Shown: positions 1-8,705, numbered from the stretch's first letter. The stretch: 64,000 nt of DNA from Bacillus_I endophytica_A (GCF_026790145.1 NZ_JALAMS010000012.1:27534-91533); one strand, 5' to 3'. Notes: generated by a model from the letters alone, not told the origin. Translations and numbers: made by a program.

Positions 1-715
1 TGAAGCACGTAATCCTAAAGGTCAAGCGATGATTTCTGAAATTGACGGTACAGTAACAAACATCCGTGAAATCCGCGACCGCCAGCAGGAAATTACAATT
101 CAAGGTAGCATTGAATCTAAAACATATACAGCACCATATAATGCTCGCTTAAAAGTAACTGACGGACAATATGTTCTTCAAGGTCAAGAACTAACAGAAG
201 GTTCTGTAGACCCTAAAGAGTTACTAAAAGTGAAAGACCTTATGGCTGTTCAAGAATATCTATTAAAAGAAGTGCAAAAAGTATACCGTATGCAAGGGGT
301 AGAAATTGGAGATAAGCACGTTGAAGTTATGGTTCGCCAAATGCTTCGTAAAGTGCGTGTAATGGATTCTGGAGATACAACTGTTCTTCCTGGGTCATTA
401 CTTGATATTCACCAATTTACAGATGCCAATGAAAAAGTATTGCTTGAAGGCAAACGCCCTGCAACAGGTCAACCTGTATTGCTTGGTATTACAAAAGCAT
501 CTCTTGAAACAGACTCGTTCCTTTCTGCTGCATCATTCCAAGAAACAACACGTGTTCTTACAGACGCAGCAATCAAAGGTAAGCGCGATGAGCTTCTTGG
601 CTTGAAAGAAAATGTTATCATCGGTAAGCTTGTGCCAGCTGGTACAGGGATGACACGTTATCGTCAAACAACGCCAAAACCAGCTCAAGACGCTGAGTTT
701 ATTACTGTAGATTAA
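1..715 (+). CDS. rpoC: RNA polymerase beta' subunit, C-terminal part
   Basis: This is the 3' end of the gene for the largest catalytic subunit of RNA polymerase; the gene enters from the left, and the open frame is already running at base 2. About 237 residues are visible. They carry the typical beta' C-terminal blocks, including DIHQFTDANEKVLLEGKRP, the GITKASLETDSFLSAASFQ region that precedes the last helices, and GLKENVIIGKLVPAGTGM. The active-site NADFDGD motif lies outside the window. The expected neighbours (ybxF, rpsL, rpsG, fusA, tuf) follow downstream. Identification is secure; only the 5' end is missing. Confidence 0.98.
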   Translation, partial: EARNPKGQAMISEIDGTVTNIREIRDRQQEITIQGSIESKTYTAPYNARLKVTDGQYVLQGQELTEGSVDPKELLKVKDLMAVQEYLLKEVQKVYRMQGVEIGDKHVEVMVRQMLRKVRVMDSGDTTVLPGSLLDIHQFTDANEKVLLEGKRPATGQPVLLGITKASLETDSFLSAASFQETTRVLTDAAIKGKRDELLGLKENVIIGKLVPAGTGMTRYRQTTPKPAQDAEFITVD

Positions 716-735
716 TGTAATCATTTTTTCCCAAA

Positions 736-775
736 GGGATGTCACAAAAAACTTACGAGATTTTGTTGACATCCC
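736..775. promoter_or_regulatory. 9-bp inverted repeat overlapping the str promoter -35 box
   Basis: GGGATGTCA at 736-744 and TGACATCCC at 767-775 are perfect inverted repeats separated by 22 bases. The right arm covers most of the -35 box at 766-771. C residues, not a T tract, follow it, so it does not look like an intrinsic terminator for rpoC. It could be an operator or an RNA hairpin at the end of the rpoBC transcript; no binding protein can be named. Confidence 0.5.
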
Positions 776-794
776 CCCGGGAGAATGATACTAT
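766..794 (+). promoter_or_regulatory. SigA promoter of the str operon
   Basis: TTGACA at 766-771 and TACTAT at 789-794 are separated by exactly 17 bases, and TG one base upstream of the -10 makes it an extended -10 promoter. It lies between rpoC and the ybxF remnant, so it would drive the transcript carrying rpsL, rpsG and fusA. Confidence 0.8.
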
Positions 795-842
795 ACAAAA
801 GGTGCTCCTATCAGTAACCTACTACTTTTATTTTATAGAAGT

Positions 843-1052
843 ATGTTAGGCTCAGATATCATTGTAGGAACGAAGCAAACAGCTCTTGCTTTCCAAAGAT
901 GGTATAGTCAACGATATTGTAATCGCTACTTTAAAGATCTCTTTAAAGTTAGTAATTAGAAACAATGTCGCTCTTTTCTATGTTGACTCAGTGAAAAGTG
1001 AAAAAGACTTGTGGGCCCCATTGATGGAACAGCATCTGTTGCCATAATGTAG
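843..1052 (+). pseudogene. ybxF: decayed L7Ae-family gene (ybxF/rplGB remnant)
   Basis: B. subtilis has the small L7Ae-like RNA-binding protein YbxF exactly here, between rpoC and rpsL. No intact frame is left, but pieces are readable in successive frames. From 843 the reading is MLGSDIIVGTKQTALA, matching the family's IIIGTKQT block. From 895, in the next frame, come KDGIVNDIVIAT and NNVALFYVDSVK, matching the VDSMKK region. From 1004 comes KTCGP, and from 1020, shifted again, IDGTASVAIM and a stop at 1050, matching the GKACGIEVGAAAVAI end. At least two or three frameshifts and a small internal deletion are needed. The upstream promoter is intact, so the remnant now forms a long leader for rpsL. 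Clustered sequencing errors are the alternative, but flanking genes are clean. Confidence 0.72.
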
Positions 1053-1152
1053 TGAAACGTTTTTGAAATGAAAATTTCAAGAACTTTGTTTTTACTTTTA
1101 AATGAACCACCTGGATGAGTGGGCTTGAAAAAAGATGAAAGGAGGAAAAACA

Positions 1153-1566
1153 ATGCCTACAATTAACCAATTAGTACGTAAAGGTCGTACTAACAAAGTT
1201 CAAAAATCAGATTCTCCAGCATTAAACAAAGGTTACAACAGCTTCAAAAAAGCTCAAACTAACCTTTCTTCACCACAAAAACGTGGTGTTTGTACTCGTG
1301 TAGGTACAATGACACCGAAGAAACCGAACTCGGCTCTTCGTAAATATGCACGTGTTCGTTTAACAAACGGTATCGAGGTTACTGCTTACATTCCTGGTAT
1401 CGGTCATAACTTACAAGAGCATAGCGTAGTGTTAATCCGTGGCGGTCGTGTAAAAGACTTACCAGGGGTACGTTACCACATCGTTCGTGGTGCGCTTGAC
1501 ACAGCTGGTGTTGATGGTCGTATGCAAGGCCGTTCTAAATACGGTACTAAACGTCCTAAAAAATAA
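1153..1566 (+). CDS. rpsL: 30S ribosomal protein S12
   Basis: S12 sits at the decoding centre of the small subunit and contributes to accuracy. The product is 137 aa. The start is the ATG followed by PTINQLVRKGR, chosen over an in-frame ATG at 1135 because that upstream codon lies in the ribosome binding site (AGGAGG near 1139). The TPKKPNSALRK loop is intact, with lysines at 56 and 57, so the common streptomycin-resistance substitutions are absent. VKDLPGVRYH, with the aspartate that is methylthiolated in some bacteria, is present. First intact gene of the str operon, about 100 bases after the ybxF remnant. Confidence 0.98.
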   Translation: MPTINQLVRKGRTNKVQKSDSPALNKGYNSFKKAQTNLSSPQKRGVCTRVGTMTPKKPNSALRKYARVRLTNGIEVTAYIPGIGHNLQEHSVVLIRGGRVKDLPGVRYHIVRGALDTAGVDGRMQGRSKYGTKRPKK

Positions 1567-1605
1567 TTTAACTATAACTAAACCTCAGTGAAAGGAGGAA
1601 CTATA

Positions 1606-2076
1606 ATGCCTCGTAAAGGTCCTGTTGCAAAACGTGACGTATTACCAGATCCAATTTATAATTCTAAACTTGTAACTCGTTTAATCAATAAGGTTATGTT
1701 AGACGGTAAAAAAGGAAAAGCTGAAGCTATCCTTTATAACTCTTTCGACCTTATCAAAGAACGTTCAGGTAAAGATGCTATGGAAGTGTTCGATGAAGCA
1801 CTTAAAAACATCATGCCTGTACTAGAAGTTAGAGCTCGTCGTGTAGGTGGTTCTAACTATCAAGTACCAGTTGAGGTTCGCCCAGAGCGTCGTACAACTT
1901 TAGGTCTTCGCTGGTTAGTGAACTACGCTCGTCTTCGTGGTGAAAAAACTATGGAAGAGCGTTTAGCTAACGAAATCTTAGATGCAGCTAACAACACTGG
2001 TGCTGCTGTTAAGAAGCGTGAAGATGTACACAAAATGGCAGAAGCTAACAAAGCATTTGCTCATTATCGTTGGTAA
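1606..2076 (+). CDS. rpsG: 30S ribosomal protein S7
   Basis: S7 is a primary 16S rRNA binder that nucleates assembly of the small-subunit head. The product is 156 aa, the usual Bacillus length. The start is the ATG giving MPRKGPVAKRDVLPDP, preceded by AAAGGAGG; the in-frame ATG at 1588 lies upstream of that site and is not used. The C-terminus reads NKAFAHYRW, typical of the family. It lies 39 bases after rpsL and 53 before fusA in the str operon. Confidence 0.98.
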   Translation: MPRKGPVAKRDVLPDPIYNSKLVTRLINKVMLDGKKGKAEAILYNSFDLIKERSGKDAMEVFDEALKNIMPVLEVRARRVGGSNYQVPVEVRPERRTTLGLRWLVNYARLRGEKTMEERLANEILDAANNTGAAVKKREDVHKMAEANKAFAHYRW

Positions 2077-2129
2077 GATTTTTACTATTATAAAAACCAT
2101 TCTTAAAAAAAGGAAGGAGAAGTACCAAG

Positions 2130-4208
2130 ATGGCAAGAGAGTTCTCCTTAGAAAATACTCGTAATATTGGTATCATGGCACATATTGATGCCGGAAAAAC
2201 AACAACTACCGAGCGTATCCTTTTTTACACTGGTCGTATCCACAAAATCGGTGAAACTCATGAAGGAGCTTCACAAATGGACTGGATGGAGCAGGAGCAA
2301 GAACGTGGTATCACGATCACTTCTGCTGCGACAACAGCTCAATGGAAAGGTAACCGTGTAAACATCATCGATACTCCAGGACACGTAGACTTCACTGTTG
2401 AAGTTGAACGTTCTCTTCGTGTACTTGATGGTGCGGTAGCTGTTCTTGACGCACAATCTGGAGTAGAGCCACAAACTGAAACAGTTTGGCGTCAGGCTAC
2501 TACTTATGGAGTTCCACGTGTAGTATTCGTTAACAAAATGGATAAACTAGGCGCGGACTTCCTATATTCTGTAGGTACTTTGAAAGATCGTTTAGGTGCA
2601 AATGCGCATCCTATCCAACTTCCAATTGGTGCTGAAGATGCATTCGAAGGTATCATCGACTTAGTAGAAATGAAAGCTTATTTCTATGCAGATGACCTAG
2701 GTACTCGTACTGAAGACCGTGAGATCCCTGAAGAATACAAAGAGCAAGCTGATGAATATCGTGCTAGCCTTGTTGAAGCAGTTGCAGATCTTGACGAAGA
2801 GCTAATGATGAAGTATCTAGAAGGTGAAGAACTAACAACTGATGAATTAAAAGCTGCAATCCGTCAAGGAACTTGTGACGTTGAATTCTACCCAGTTATC
2901 TGTGGTTCTGCCTTCAAAAACAAAGGTGTTCAATTAATGCTTGATGCAGTAATCGACTACCTTCCAGCTCCAACTGATGTACCAGCGATCACAGGTACTG
3001 TACCTGGTACTGAGGAAGAAGTAACACGTGAATCTTCTGATGAGGCGCCATTCTCAGCGCTTGCGTTCAAAGTTATGACAGACCCTTACGTTGGAAAACT
3101 AACGTTCTTCCGCGTATACTCTGGAACATTGAACTCAGGTTCTTACGTTAAGAACTCAACAAAAGATAAGCGTGAGCGTGTAGGTCGTATCCTACAAATG
3201 CACGCAAACCACCGCGAAGAAATCTCAACAGTTTACGCTGGAGATATCGCTGGTGCAGTAGGTCTTAAAGATACGTCAACTGGTGATACTCTATGTGACG
3301 AAAAGAATCTTGTTATTCTTGAGTCTATGGAATTCCCAGAGCCAGTTATCCACGTAGCTATCGAGCCTAAATCAAAAGCTGACCAAGATAAAATGGGTAC
3401 AGCTCTTGCTAAGCTTGCTGAGGAAGATCCAACATTCCGTACTCGTACTGATAATGAGACTGGTCAAACAATCATCTCTGGTATGGGTGAGCTTCACCTT
3501 GATATTCTTGTTGATCGTATGAAACGTGAATTCAAAGTAGAAGCTAACGTTGGTGCTCCACAAGTAGCTTATCGTGAAACTTTCCGCAGTTCTGCTCAAG
3601 TAGAAGGAAAATTCGTACGTCAGTCTGGTGGTCGTGGTCAATATGGTCACGTTTGGATCGAATTCTCACCAAACGAAGAAGGCGCTGGATTTGAATTTGA
3701 AAATGCAGTTGTCGGTGGGGTTGTACCTCGTGAGTACATTCCAGCAGTTCAAGCAGGTCTTGAAGATGCATTAGATAATGGTGTTGTTGCTGGATACCCT
3801 CTAATTGACATTAAGGCGAAGCTTTATGATGGTTCTTACCATGATGTGGATTCAAATGAAATGGCGTTCAAAATTGCCGCTTCAATGGCACTTAAAAACG
3901 CTGCTTCAAAATGTAGTCCAGTAATTCTTGAGCCTTTAATGAAAGTTGAAGTTGTTATCCCTGAAGAATATATGGGAGACATCATGGGTGATGTTACTTC
4001 TCGTCGTGGACGCGTTGAAGGTATGGAAGCTCGCGGACCAGCTCAAGTTGTACGTGCATTCGTACCTCTTGCTGAGATGTTTGGTTATGCAACTGCATTA
4101 CGTTCAAACACTCAAGGTCGCGGAACTTACACAATGCACTTCGATCACTACGAAGAGATTCCAAAATCACTTGCTGAAGAAATCATCAAAAAAAATAAAG
4201 GTGAATAA
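2130..4208 (+). CDS. fusA: Translation elongation factor G
   Basis: EF-G is the GTPase that drives ribosomal translocation and, with RRF, recycling. The product is 692 aa, full length. Visible motifs are G1 (AHIDAGKT, residues 17-24), the switch region (RGITITSAATT), G3 (DTPGH) and G4 (NKMDK), then domain II, domain III and domain IV (RQSGGRGQYGHV) and the C-terminal GEIEG-like end of domain V. A strong GGAGAAG site precedes the ATG. It is third in the str operon; 120 bases separate it from tuf. Confidence 0.98.
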   Translation: MAREFSLENTRNIGIMAHIDAGKTTTTERILFYTGRIHKIGETHEGASQMDWMEQEQERGITITSAATTAQWKGNRVNIIDTPGHVDFTVEVERSLRVLDGAVAVLDAQSGVEPQTETVWRQATTYGVPRVVFVNKMDKLGADFLYSVGTLKDRLGANAHPIQLPIGAEDAFEGIIDLVEMKAYFYADDLGTRTEDREIPEEYKEQADEYRASLVEAVADLDEELMMKYLEGEELTTDELKAAIRQGTCDVEFYPVICGSAFKNKGVQLMLDAVIDYLPAPTDVPAITGTVPGTEEEVTRESSDEAPFSALAFKVMTDPYVGKLTFFRVYSGTLNSGSYVKNSTKDKRERVGRILQMHANHREEISTVYAGDIAGAVGLKDTSTGDTLCDEKNLVILESMEFPEPVIHVAIEPKSKADQDKMGTALAKLAEEDPTFRTRTDNETGQTIISGMGELHLDILVDRMKREFKVEANVGAPQVAYRETFRSSAQVEGKFVRQSGGRGQYGHVWIEFSPNEEGAGFEFENAVVGGVVPREYIPAVQAGLEDALDNGVVAGYPLIDIKAKLYDGSYHDVDSNEMAFKIAASMALKNAASKCSPVILEPLMKVEVVIPEEYMGDIMGDVTSRRGRVEGMEARGPAQVVRAFVPLAEMFGYATALRSNTQGRGTYTMHFDHYEEIPKSLAEEIIKKNKGE

Positions 4209-4251
4209 TTGATTTTCACGCTTTATTCAAGTATAACTACTTATGTAGGCT

Positions 4252-4278
4252 GTGAAAGTGGAGCATCCTCCCTTTCAC
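4252..4278 (+). promoter_or_regulatory. Hairpin in the fusA-tuf spacer
   Basis: GTGAAAG (4252-4258) pairs with CTTTCAC (4272-4278), and inside it GGAG pairs with CTCC around a CATC loop, with one bulged T. No T tract follows. It may be an RNA processing or stability element between fusA and tuf. Function is inferred only from the structure. Confidence 0.45.
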
Positions 4279-4328
4279 GGCATTCCATATGAAAAAATAG
4301 ATCTTATATACTTAAGGAGGATTTTAGA

Positions 4329-5519
4329 ATGGGTAAAGAAAAATTCGACCGTTCCAAAACACATGCTAATATCGGCACAATTGGTCACGTTGACCATGGT
4401 AAAACAACTCTAACTGCTGCTATTTCTACAGTACTTCATAAGAAATCTGGTACTGGTACTGCAATGGCATACGATCAAATCGACGGTGCTCCAGAAGAGC
4501 GCGAGCGTGGAATCACAATCTCAACTGCACACGTTGAGTATGAAACTGAAACTCGTCACTATGCACACGTTGACTGCCCAGGACATGCTGACTATGTTAA
4601 AAACATGATCACTGGTGCTGCACAAATGGACGGAGCTATCCTAGTAGTATCTGCTGCTGATGGCCCAATGCCACAAACTCGTGAGCATATCCTTCTTTCT
4701 CGTAACGTAGGTGTACCATACATCGTTGTATTCTTAAACAAATGTGACATGGTAGACGACGAAGAGCTTCTTGAATTAGTAGAAATGGAAGTACGTGACC
4801 TTCTTTCTGAATACGACTTCCCTGGTGACGATGTACCAGTAATCAAAGGTTCAGCTCTTAGAGCTCTTGAAGGAGACGCTGACTACGAAGCTAAAATCTT
4901 CGAACTTATGGATGCTGTTGATAGCTACATCCCAACTCCAGAGCGTGACACTGAAAAACCATTCATGATGCCAGTTGAGGACGTATTCTCAATCACTGGT
5001 CGTGGTACAGTTGCTACTGGACGTGTTGAGCGTGGACAAGTTAAAGTCGGTGACGAAGTTGAAATCATCGGTCTTCAAGAAGAAAACAAAAAGACTACAG
5101 TTACAGGTGTAGAAATGTTCCGTAAGCTTCTTGACTATGCTGAAGCTGGAGACAACATTGGTGCTCTTCTTCGTGGGGTTGCTCGTGAAGATATCCAACG
5201 TGGTCAAGTACTTGCTAAACCAGGTACTATCACTCCACACAAAAAGTTCAAATCAGAAGTTTATGTTCTTTCTAAAGACGAAGGTGGACGTCATACTCCA
5301 TTCTTCTCTAACTACCGTCCTCAGTTCTACTTCCGTACAACTGACGTAACTGGTATCGTTGTTCTTCCAGAAGGCGTAGAAATGGTTATGCCTGGAGACA
5401 ACACTGAAATGACTGTTGAGCTTATCTCAACAATCGCGATCGAAGAAGGTACTCGCTTCTCTATCCGTGAAGGCGGACGTACTGTTGGATCAGGCGTTGT
5501 TTCAACAATCATCGAGTAA
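4329..5519 (+). CDS. tuf: Translation elongation factor Tu
   Basis: EF-Tu delivers aminoacyl-tRNA to the ribosomal A site. The product is 396 aa. G1 is GHVDHGKT (residues 19-26), the switch I area reads RGITI, G3 is DCPGH and G4 is NKCD; the beta-barrel domains follow, ending in GSGVVSTIIE. The ATG follows AAGGAGG with good spacing. It is the last gene of the str operon and is followed at once by a strong terminator. Only one tuf copy is in the window. Confidence 0.99.
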   Translation: MGKEKFDRSKTHANIGTIGHVDHGKTTLTAAISTVLHKKSGTGTAMAYDQIDGAPEERERGITISTAHVEYETETRHYAHVDCPGHADYVKNMITGAAQMDGAILVVSAADGPMPQTREHILLSRNVGVPYIVVFLNKCDMVDDEELLELVEMEVRDLLSEYDFPGDDVPVIKGSALRALEGDADYEAKIFELMDAVDSYIPTPERDTEKPFMMPVEDVFSITGRGTVATGRVERGQVKVGDEVEIIGLQEENKKTTVTGVEMFRKLLDYAEAGDNIGALLRGVAREDIQRGQVLAKPGTITPHKKFKSEVYVLSKDEGGRHTPFFSNYRPQFYFRTTDVTGIVVLPEGVEMVMPGDNTEMTVELISTIAIEEGTRFSIREGGRTVGSGVVSTIIE

Positions 5520-5530
5520 TCGATAATATA

Positions 5531-5562
5531 AAAAGACGAGCTTTAAAGCTCGTCTTTTTTTT
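5531..5562 (+). terminator. Intrinsic terminator of the str operon
   Basis: AAAAGACGAGCTTT pairs perfectly with AAAGCTCGTCTTTT, a 14-bp stem that closes directly on itself, and the right arm runs into an eight-T tract. It begins 12 bases after the tuf stop codon. Confidence 0.93.
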
Positions 5563-5712
5563 ATGTTTATACCTTGTTTCTACTATATAAATAGAAGAAA
5601 ACTAATTTTACAGGTAATTCCTTTTATATTTCTTCTTTCATTACTTGAATTGATAGGCTAACGTATGTATAATAGAAAAAGTGTAAGAGACCGAAAACAT
5701 ATAAAAAAAGTC

Positions 5713-5741
5713 TTGCAATGCAGGTGTTTTTTCTATATAAT
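5713..5741 (+). promoter_or_regulatory. SigA promoter of the S10 operon
   Basis: TTGCAA at 5713-5718 and a consensus TATAAT at 5736-5741 are 17 bases apart. It lies about 135 bases before rpsJ and would transcribe the S10-spc-alpha supercluster. Confidence 0.82.
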
Positions 5742-5770
5742 AGCTAATGTTGGTCTTTCAATGCGATGAT

Positions 5771-5830
5771 GTAGGAGGTTGCTGACACACCCGGCCGCTT
5801 TGCCACGGCGAGTGGTGAGGAAATTCCTAC
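5771..5830 (+). promoter_or_regulatory. Structured leader of the S10 operon
   Basis: GTAGGA (5771-5776) pairs with TCCTAC (5825-5830), and CACC with GGTG inside it, with a GC-rich centre (CCCGGCCGC). The GC content stands out against the AT-rich surroundings. A folded leader upstream of rpsJ fits autogenous control by a ribosomal protein, but which protein would bind cannot be told from the sequence. Confidence 0.6.
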
Positions 5831-5875
5831 GGAGAATGTCTATTTATGAAAATAGGCGAAAAAGGAGGGAAAATA

Positions 5876-6184
5876 ATGGCAAAAGAAAAGATTCGTATTC
5901 GTTTAAAAGCTTATGATCACAGAATTTTAGATCAATCTGCTGAGAAGATTGTTGAAACTGCAAAGCGTTCGGGTGCTAATGTATCAGGTCCGATCCCACT
6001 TCCAACTGAGAAGTCTGTTTATACAATCTTACGTGCGGTGCACAAATACAAAGATTCTCGTGAGCAATTCGAGATGCGTACACACAAGCGTCTAATCGAT
6101 ATCGTGAACCCAACTCCACAAACAGTTGATTCACTAATGCGTCTAGACTTACCATCAGGTGTGGATATTGAAATTAAACTTTAA
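5876..6184 (+). CDS. rpsJ: 30S ribosomal protein S10 (NusE)
   Basis: S10 is a small-subunit head protein and, as NusE, also a partner of NusB in rRNA transcription antitermination. The product is 102 aa from the ATG giving MAKEKIRIRLKAYDHR, after AAAGGAGGG; an in-frame ATG at 5846 lies upstream of that site and is rejected. The loop VHKYKDSREQFEMRTHKR and the C-terminus DLPSGVDIEIKL are typical. First gene of the S10-spc-alpha cluster. Confidence 0.98.
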   Translation: MAKEKIRIRLKAYDHRILDQSAEKIVETAKRSGANVSGPIPLPTEKSVYTILRAVHKYKDSREQFEMRTHKRLIDIVNPTPQTVDSLMRLDLPSGVDIEIKL

Positions 6185-6219
6185 TAAATAAAACCTAACA
6201 ATTACAGGAGGTGTGACAA

Positions 6220-6849
6220 ATGACCAAAGGAATCTTAGGAAAGAAAATCGGTATGACACAAGTATTTGCTGAAAATGGTGAGCTTATCCCAGTAACAGTA
6301 ATCGAAGCTGCTCCAAACGTAGTAGTTCAAAAGAGAACTGTAGAAACTGACGGATATGAAGCTATCCAATTAGGTTTTGATGACCTACGCGAAAAGCTAG
6401 CTAACAAACCTAAAAAAGGCCATTTCGAAAAAGCTAATACTGCTCCTAAGCGCTACACTCGTGAACTTCGCGACGTGAACGTGGAGGAATACGAAGTTGG
6501 TCAGGAAGTCAAAGTTGATATTTTTGCAGAAGGTGACGTAATTGATGTGACAGGTACGTCTAAAGGGAAAGGTTTCCAAGGTGCTATCAAGCGTCATAAC
6601 CAATCTCGCGGACCTATGTCTCATGGTTCCCACTATCACCGTAGCCCAGGTTCAATGGGTCCAGTTGATCCGAACCGCGTTATGAAAGGTAAAGCATTAC
6701 CTGGACAAATGGGTGGCGAACGCGTTACTGTACAAAACTTATCAATCGTGAAAGTTGATACAGAGCGTAATCTTCTTTTAGTAAAAGGTAATGTACCTGG
6801 ATCTAAAAAATCACTAGTAGTAGTGAAAAGCGGAGTTAAAGTAAAATAA
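6220..6849 (+). CDS. rplC: 50S ribosomal protein L3
   Basis: L3 binds early to 23S rRNA near the peptidyl transferase centre. The product is 209 aa, full length. It starts TKGILGKKIGMTQVF, and its long central extension reaching towards the A-site region reads SRGPMSHGSHYHRSPGSMG. AGGAGGTG precedes the ATG. Second gene of the S10 operon, 35 bases after rpsJ. Confidence 0.98.
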   Translation: MTKGILGKKIGMTQVFAENGELIPVTVIEAAPNVVVQKRTVETDGYEAIQLGFDDLREKLANKPKKGHFEKANTAPKRYTRELRDVNVEEYEVGQEVKVDIFAEGDVIDVTGTSKGKGFQGAIKRHNQSRGPMSHGSHYHRSPGSMGPVDPNRVMKGKALPGQMGGERVTVQNLSIVKVDTERNLLLVKGNVPGSKKSLVVVKSGVKVK

Positions 6850-6879
6850 AACACTCTTCTAGGAAAGGAGGAATAACCA

Positions 6880-7503
6880 ATGCCAACAGTAGCATTGTTT
6901 AACCAAGGCGGCGAAAACTTAGGTAACATTGACTTAAACGAAGCCGTTTTTGGAATCGAACCAAACGAAAGTGTACTATTTGACGCGATCTTAATGCAGC
7001 GTTCTGCAACTCGTCAAGGTACTCATAAAGTTAAAAACCGTTCTGAAGTAAGAGGCGGTGGCCGTAAACCATGGCGTCAAAAAGGTACTGGTCGTGCTCG
7101 TCAAGGATCAATCCGTTCTCCACAATGGAGAGGCGGTGGGGTTGTATTTGGTCCTACTCCACGTAGCTACAGCTACAAGTTACCTAAAAAAGTACGTCGT
7201 CTAGCAATCAAATCTGCTCTTTCTTCTAAAGTACAAAGCAATGATTTTGTAGTATTAGAAGATTTAGCATTACAAGCACCAAAAACTAAAGACATGGTAG
7301 CAGTTCTTTCAAACTTATCTGTAGATAGCAAAACGCTTATCGTTACAGCTGATGTGAACGAGAATGTTACTCTTTCTGCTCGCAACATCCCTGGTGTTAA
7401 CGTTATTACTGCTTCAAGCGTAAACGTTCTAGACCTAGTTAGCGCAGAAAAAGTTGTCTTCACTAAAGGTGCGGTTCAAAAAGTAGAGGAGGTGCTTGCA
7501 TAA
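6880..7503 (+). CDS. rplD: 50S ribosomal protein L4
   Basis: L4 lines the peptide exit tunnel. The product is 207 aa. The basic tunnel loop RGGGRKPWRQKGTGRARQGS and the FGPTPRSYSYKLPKK segment are intact, so no macrolide-resistance-type deletion is seen. The start follows AAAGGAGG. The stop codon TAA overlaps the rplW ATG by one base (TAATG), indicating translational coupling. Confidence 0.98.
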   Translation: MPTVALFNQGGENLGNIDLNEAVFGIEPNESVLFDAILMQRSATRQGTHKVKNRSEVRGGGRKPWRQKGTGRARQGSIRSPQWRGGGVVFGPTPRSYSYKLPKKVRRLAIKSALSSKVQSNDFVVLEDLALQAPKTKDMVAVLSNLSVDSKTLIVTADVNENVTLSARNIPGVNVITASSVNVLDLVSAEKVVFTKGAVQKVEEVLA

Positions 7504-7790
7504 TGAAAACTTCTCGTGATATTATTAAGCGCCCCGTCATTACTGAACGTTCAACAGACGTAATGGCTGATCGTAAATATACTTTTGAAGTAGATGTTCG
7601 TGCTAACAAAACAGCTGTTAAAGATGCTGTTGAAGAAATTTTCGATGTGAAAGTTGAAAAAGTGAACATCATGAACTATAAAGGTAAGTCTAAGCGCGTA
7701 GGTCGCTATACAGGTCTTACTAACCGTCGTCGTAAAGCAGTTGTTACTTTAACAGCTGATAGCAAAGAAATCGAATTATTCGAAGCATAA
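7503..7790 (+). CDS. rplW: 50S ribosomal protein L23
   Basis: L23 sits at the tunnel exit and is the docking site for trigger factor and the signal recognition particle. The product is 95 aa. It begins MKTSRDIIKRPVITERST and contains the NKTAVKDAVEEIFDVKVEKVN block characteristic of the family. It overlaps the rplD stop by one base; its Shine-Dalgarno (GAGGAGGTG) lies inside the rplD end. Confidence 0.97.
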   Translation: MKTSRDIIKRPVITERSTDVMADRKYTFEVDVRANKTAVKDAVEEIFDVKVEKVNIMNYKGKSKRVGRYTGLTNRRRKAVVTLTADSKEIELFEA

Positions 7791-7817
7791 GTCTTATAAA
7801 GAAGGAGGGAAATTCAC

Positions 7818-8648
7818 ATGGCGATTAAAAAGTTTAAACCAACCACAAATGGTCGTCGCGGCATGTCAGGTTCTGATTTCGCTGAGATCACTACTGACAA
7901 GCCAGAGAAATCGTTACTTGCGCCTTTAAACAAAAAAGGTGGACGTAACAACCAAGGTAAACTGACAGTTCGTCACCAAGGTGGTGGACACAAACGTCAA
8001 TACCGCATCATCGACTTCAAACGTGACAAAGATGGAATACCAGGACGCGTTGCTACTATCGAGTATGATCCAAACCGTTCGGCTAACATCGCACTTATCG
8101 TTTATGCAGATGGTGAAAAACGTTACATTCTTGCTCCTAAGAACTTAACAGTAGGTACAGAAGTTATGACTGGACCTGAAGCAGATATTAAAGTAGGTAA
8201 TGCATTACCACTTCAAAATATCCCAGTAGGTACTGTAATTCATAACATCGAGCTTAAACCTGGTAAAGGTGGTCAGCTTGTACGTTCTGCAGGTACTTCT
8301 GCTCAAGTACTTGGTAAAGAAGGTAAATACGTACTTGTTCGTTTGAATTCTGGTGAAGTTCGTATGATTCTTGCTACTTGCCGTGCTACAATCGGTCAAG
8401 TTGGTAACGAACAACATGAACTTATTAACATCGGTAAAGCTGGTCGTTCTCGCTGGTTAGGTAAGCGCCCAACTGTTCGTGGTTCTGTAATGAACCCTAA
8501 CGATCACCCACACGGTGGTGGTGAAGGTCGCGCACCAATCGGACGTAAATCACCAATGTCACCATGGGGTAAACCAACTCTTGGTTACAAAACTCGTAAG
8601 AAGAACAACAAGTCTGATAAATTCATCGTTCGTCGTCGTAAAAAATAA
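7818..8648 (+). CDS. rplB: 50S ribosomal protein L2
   Basis: L2 is needed for subunit association and for the peptidyl transferase fold. The product is 276 aa. The conserved C-terminal loop NDHPHGGGEGRAPIGRK with its critical histidine is intact, followed by the basic tail ending VRRRKK. AGGAGGG precedes the ATG. Fifth gene of the S10 operon. Confidence 0.98.
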   Translation: MAIKKFKPTTNGRRGMSGSDFAEITTDKPEKSLLAPLNKKGGRNNQGKLTVRHQGGGHKRQYRIIDFKRDKDGIPGRVATIEYDPNRSANIALIVYADGEKRYILAPKNLTVGTEVMTGPEADIKVGNALPLQNIPVGTVIHNIELKPGKGGQLVRSAGTSAQVLGKEGKYVLVRLNSGEVRMILATCRATIGQVGNEQHELINIGKAGRSRWLGKRPTVRGSVMNPNDHPHGGGEGRAPIGRKSPMSPWGKPTLGYKTRKKNNKSDKFIVRRRKK

Positions 8649-8705
8649 CGGGATTGAGCTACGGTTCAAAAGAACCGTAGGGCAATCACGAAGGGAGGTT
8701 CATTT

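Noticed and set aside
956..1170. Two minus-strand frames of 60-65 codons before rpsL
   Set aside because: No starts with binding sites, and the region is better explained as the decayed ybxF gene on the plus strand.
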